Origin: Parafrankia discariae
GTDB taxonomy: Bacteria; Actinomycetota; Actinomycetes; Frankiales; Frankiaceae
Direction: 5' to 3'
Length of the DNA: 49,467 nt
NCBI RefSeq assembly: GCF_000373365.1
Contig: NZ_KB891229.1
Location: forward strand, 1-49,467
In this document: in pieces, positions 48,409 through 49,467 of the stretch
How the letters are laid out: each line of letters starts with the position of its first letter
Position numbering within the stretch: position 1 is the first letter of the stretch
Notes under the pieces: generated by a model
Seen by the model: the letters and a program-made list of their open reading frames with translations, nothing else
What the model was told of the DNA's origin: nothing
Database searches by the model: none
Program-made: the position numbers and the translations under genes

Positions 48409-49377
48409 ATGACCGACACCACCGACCAGGACTTGGGGCCGATGACCCGCGACCGCCAGCCCACCGCCGCGGAGATCGAGGCGTTCCACCGCGAGGAGTT
48501 CTTCGCGGATCCCGAGGAGATCACCGCCGAGCTGTACCCGCGGGCGATAAACCTGCCTGCGGCTCCCTTCTACCGGCGGGTGATCCGTCCGCGTGTGCCT
48601 GCTCCCCCGGAGTACGTCACGCTGCCCCTGACCGCGGTAGGGGCCGAGGAGCGGGCTCACTGGGTGGTGGCGGTCTCCCGGTGGAACGTGCTGTGGGAAG
48701 CAGCCCAGTTCCGGCGCCGGTTCTTCGCCGAGGAGGATCTCCCGCCTGCCATGTGGGAGATCGCCGACCGCGGCGATGTGAACATCGTGTTCGTGCCGAG
48801 AACCGCCAGCCGCTACTACGAGTACGCGCCGCTGTTTCACCTGCTGCCGTACCAGGCCGTCCAGCGCCACGGGCTGCCGGCGCTGCGCTGCGGGCAGTGG
48901 CCGTACTTCACGGAACTCGTCTCACCTGACCGGTTCCTCCCCGTGAACTTCGAAGAGCGGGTTTCCCGGGCCTGGGCGTCGACGGTGTGGCGACACCTCA
49001 ACTCCGGCTCCGCCCTGCGGGCCTTCTCGGGGTCCGACCCGATCCGGCTGTTGGCCCACAACCTGGACTTCTGGCTGCCGGGGGTAACCGCCGCCATCCA
49101 GGAGATCCTCGGCAGCCAGCCGCTCGTGGATCCCACCCTCGCCGAGATGTCGCTGGTCCCCTTGGAGGATGGGAGCGTCCTGGAGGACATGGTGGCGGGC
49201 AGTCCCCGCAGGGGCTGCGAGCTGTGGTGTGGGGAAGCTGACGCTGCCGAGGTTGTTGAGATGACCGTCGAGTACGCCGACGCCGAGGGCCGGCTACGCG
49301 GGATCCTCGACGCGGTGCGCTCCCACCGTGTCGAGGACGACTTCTCCGACCACTGGTCGTATGCGCGGGAAGACTGA
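48409..49377 (+). CDS. hypothetical protein, unknown
   Basis: About 322 residues from ATG 48409. It is acidic at the start (TAAEIEAFHREEFFADPEEI) with mixed alpha/beta features after that (HWVVAVSRWNVLWEAAQFRR, DVNIVFVPRTASRYYEYAPL, SALRAFSGSDPIRLLAHNLD). It has no enzyme motif I recognise, no Cys pairs and no membrane segment. Its position opposite the HTH-bearing 458-aa gene suggests a functional link within the element. No gene is visible after 49378 up to the window end. Confidence 0.5.
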   Translation: MTDTTDQDLGPMTRDRQPTAAEIEAFHREEFFADPEEITAELYPRAINLPAAPFYRRVIRPRVPAPPEYVTLPLTAVGAEERAHWVVAVSRWNVLWEAAQFRRRFFAEEDLPPAMWEIADRGDVNIVFVPRTASRYYEYAPLFHLLPYQAVQRHGLPALRCGQWPYFTELVSPDRFLPVNFEERVSRAWASTVWRHLNSGSALRAFSGSDPIRLLAHNLDFWLPGVTAAIQEILGSQPLVDPTLAEMSLVPLEDGSVLEDMVAGSPRRGCELWCGEADAAEVVEMTVEYADAEGRLRGILDAVRSHRVEDDFSDHWSYARED

Positions 49378-49467
49378 GCCTTTTCAGAGTTGCTTTGCCT
49401 GAATCGTGGGAACGTTCCATCTCGCGCGCATGAAGGAGCCGCCGACGGGCGACCCGGAGGCCGGAAG

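Noticed and set aside
49378-49467. Possible new gene start near 49430 at the right edge
   Set aside because: Only about 38 bases remain, without a ribosome binding site; no call possible.

Overview
The window is high-GC DNA with GTG/TTG starts, actinobacterial gene families (WhiB, DUF397 with XRE/DUF5753 pairs, ECF sigma, NsdA-like regulators) and dense accessory content. It reads as a flexible genomic island, integrative element or large plasmid of an actinomycete. The genus cannot be fixed from the sequence. No rRNA, tRNA or CRISPR array was recognised.

Layout. (1) 0.2-3.5 kb: an HPr-kinase-like P-loop protein, a small membrane protein, and a translationally coupled ECF sigma / Crp-Fnr pair. 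(2) 3.6-12.2 kb: a scarred region with a tyrosine recombinase remnant, an intact methyltransferase behind a twin-palindrome leaderless promoter, a two-gene EAD1/DUF6232-like module, pieces of two broken methyltransferases, a truncated IS1182-type transposase, a frameshifted ISAs1-type transposase, and a methyltransferase whose start and end are duplicated 6.6 kb upstream as an internally deleted remnant. (3) 12.5-15.3 kb: a ParA-type partition operon. Its second gene consists largely of 27 octapeptide (24-bp) repeats, and copies of the repeat also lie in front of parA. (4) 15.5-19.8 kb: methyltransferase, P-loop kinase, DUF397/XRE pair, WhiB and Nudix genes. (5) 19.8-29.1 kb: one tight eight-gene minus-strand operon (aldo/keto reductase, two EEP-fold phosphoesterases, a B12-binding radical SAM enzyme, a thymidylate-kinase-like protein, a DegT aminotransferase, a formyltransferase and a cupin-like protein), with a divergent NsdA-like regulator behind two hairpins. 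I read it as an uncharacterised biosynthetic cluster. (6) 31.4-35.4 kb: mobile-element-type small genes, a truncated primase-polymerase fragment and two tandem excisionase-like paralogues. (7) 35.5-42.5 kb: a complete FxLD-type class I lanthipeptide locus (isoaspartyl-methyltransferase homologue, 44-aa precursor, LanB, LanC, thiopeptide-type elimination protein, DUF397-like protein), with a divergent regulator followed by an extra DNA polymerase sliding clamp (DnaN). (8) 45.2-49.4 kb: a noncoding array of GC-rich hairpins, then three uncharacterised genes.

Most notable are: the EAD1/DUF6232-like pair, whose two proteins share an 18-residue RHIM-like motif (QIGDGN / QVGDGN), suggesting an amyloid-signalling conflict module; the par locus whose coding repeat may itself be the centromere; the second DnaN next to a lanthipeptide locus, a possible self-resistance target; and the eight-gene B12-radical-SAM operon. 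All functions are inferred from reading the sequence; no database search was run.
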